Source of the DNA: Eggerthellaceae bacterium
Lineage (GTDB): Bacteria; Actinomycetota; Coriobacteriia; Coriobacteriales; Eggerthellaceae
DNA length: 21,639 nt
Reading direction: 5' to 3'
Assembly (NCBI GenBank): GCA_900754955.1
Contig: CAAEEV010000075.1
Span: forward strand, 1 to 21,639
The position numbers were made by a program, and so were the translations under genes. The notes under the pieces are model-generated. The model was not told the DNA's origin and did no database searches. It saw only the letters and a program-made list of their open reading frames with translations. Positions within the stretch are counted from its first letter, which is position 1, and the number at the start of each line of letters is the position of its first letter. Positions 21,328 through 21,639 of this stretch are shown one piece after another.

Positions 21328-21639
21328 GTGACATCGTTTGACGAGAAGCTGCGCGGTATCGTCGGTGCCGATGCGGCGCATGCGGAAGAGCCGCTCGCAG
21401 CGCACACCACCTTCGAGATCGGCGGGCCCGCGCAGTGGCTGGTGGAGCCCGCAACCGAAGAGCAGGTGCGCGCGATCGCGGCGCTGTGCCGTGCTGAGGG
21501 CGTGCGCCTGCGCGTGCTCGGCCTCGGCTCCAACGTGTTGGCGGCCGATGCGGGCGTGCGCGGTGTGGTGCTGAAACTGGCTGATCGGTTCGCGCACATC
21601 GAGGTGCACGGCAACGAAATCGTCGTGCAGGCGGGTGCG
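21328..21639 (+). CDS. murB: UDP-N-acetylenolpyruvoylglucosamine reductase (3' cut by window edge)
   Basis: The frame from GTG 21328 stays open to the window end, covering 104 codons. It reads like the N-terminal FAD-binding part of MurB: HTTFEIGGPAQWLVEPAT, then LRVLGLGSNVLAADAGVRGVVLKL. These match the substrate and FAD-binding NTSFRIGG and GSNLL segments of the family. The enzyme reduces the enolpyruvyl ether of UDP-GlcNAc to UDP-MurNAc in peptidoglycan synthesis. AAGGA lies 11 nt upstream, so the start is plausible though not optimal. The C-terminal half is outside the window. It is likely cotranscribed with cysE. Confidence 0.9.
   Translation, partial: MTSFDEKLRGIVGADAAHAEEPLAAHTTFEIGGPAQWLVEPATEEQVRAIAALCRAEGVRLRVLGLGSNVLAADAGVRGVVLKLADRFAHIEVHGNEIVVQAGA

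Overview
The window is high-GC DNA (by eye roughly 60-68 % over most of its length). Gene density, family content and codon habit suggest an anaerobic gut actinobacterium of the Coriobacteriia, probably Eggerthellaceae (Gordonibacter, Eggerthella or Adlercreutzia-like). This rests on a multi-membrane-span LuxR regulator beside a molybdenum oxidoreductase, on an FMN/ferredoxin fusion protein and on overall style. It is an inference, not a sequence match. No rRNA, tRNA, CRISPR array, integrase or transposase was recognised.

Layout. (a) 1-5542, plus strand: the 3' end of a membrane-bound LuxR regulator, a regulatory region with a strong inverted repeat, then a four-gene cluster. The cluster encodes a cytoplasmic molybdopterin catalytic subunit, a two-cluster 4Fe-4S partner, a small DUF2007-like protein and a 12-span MFS carrier, and it ends in a hairpin terminator. 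This resembles the catechol-dehydroxylase type of respiratory or reductive clusters of gut Coriobacteriia: the carrier imports a small molecule, the Mo enzyme and Fe-S partner reduce it, and the LuxR sensor switches the genes on. (b) 5625-6508: a stand-alone NAD(P)HX epimerase with a very good terminator. (c) 6544-10804, minus strand: Ogt methyltransferase, an Ada/AlkA fusion, a small GRAM/PH-like protein and an NCS2 purine or uracil permease. (d) About 10850-11950: a lower-GC patch carrying a membrane-anchored HNH nuclease, probably acquired. (e) 12074-14587, minus strand: an operon of FMN split-barrel/ferredoxin protein, class-M sirtuin and Zn-type macrodomain hydrolase, which is a protein ADP-ribosylation switch tied to a redox protein. 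(f) 14753-16662: an MBL-fold gene and a divergent Rrf2 regulator sharing three copies of one operator, TGTAA-N9-TTACA. A ~247-nt inverted-repeat element lies between them. (g) 16771-19278, minus strand: an Asp/Tyr-rich lipoprotein and a PurF-like protein lacking the catalytic N-terminal Cys. (h) 19526-21639, plus strand: a PIN-domain remnant, a perfect chromosomal parS site, a pyrimidine-rich repeat tract, serine O-acetyltransferase and the 5' part of murB.

The two most interesting systems are the LuxR/Mo-enzyme/MFS cluster (a) and the flavin-ferredoxin/SirTM/macrodomain operon (e). The latter lacks the GcvH-L and lipoate-ligase partners known for SirTM in other bacteria. The parS site suggests an origin-proximal position.
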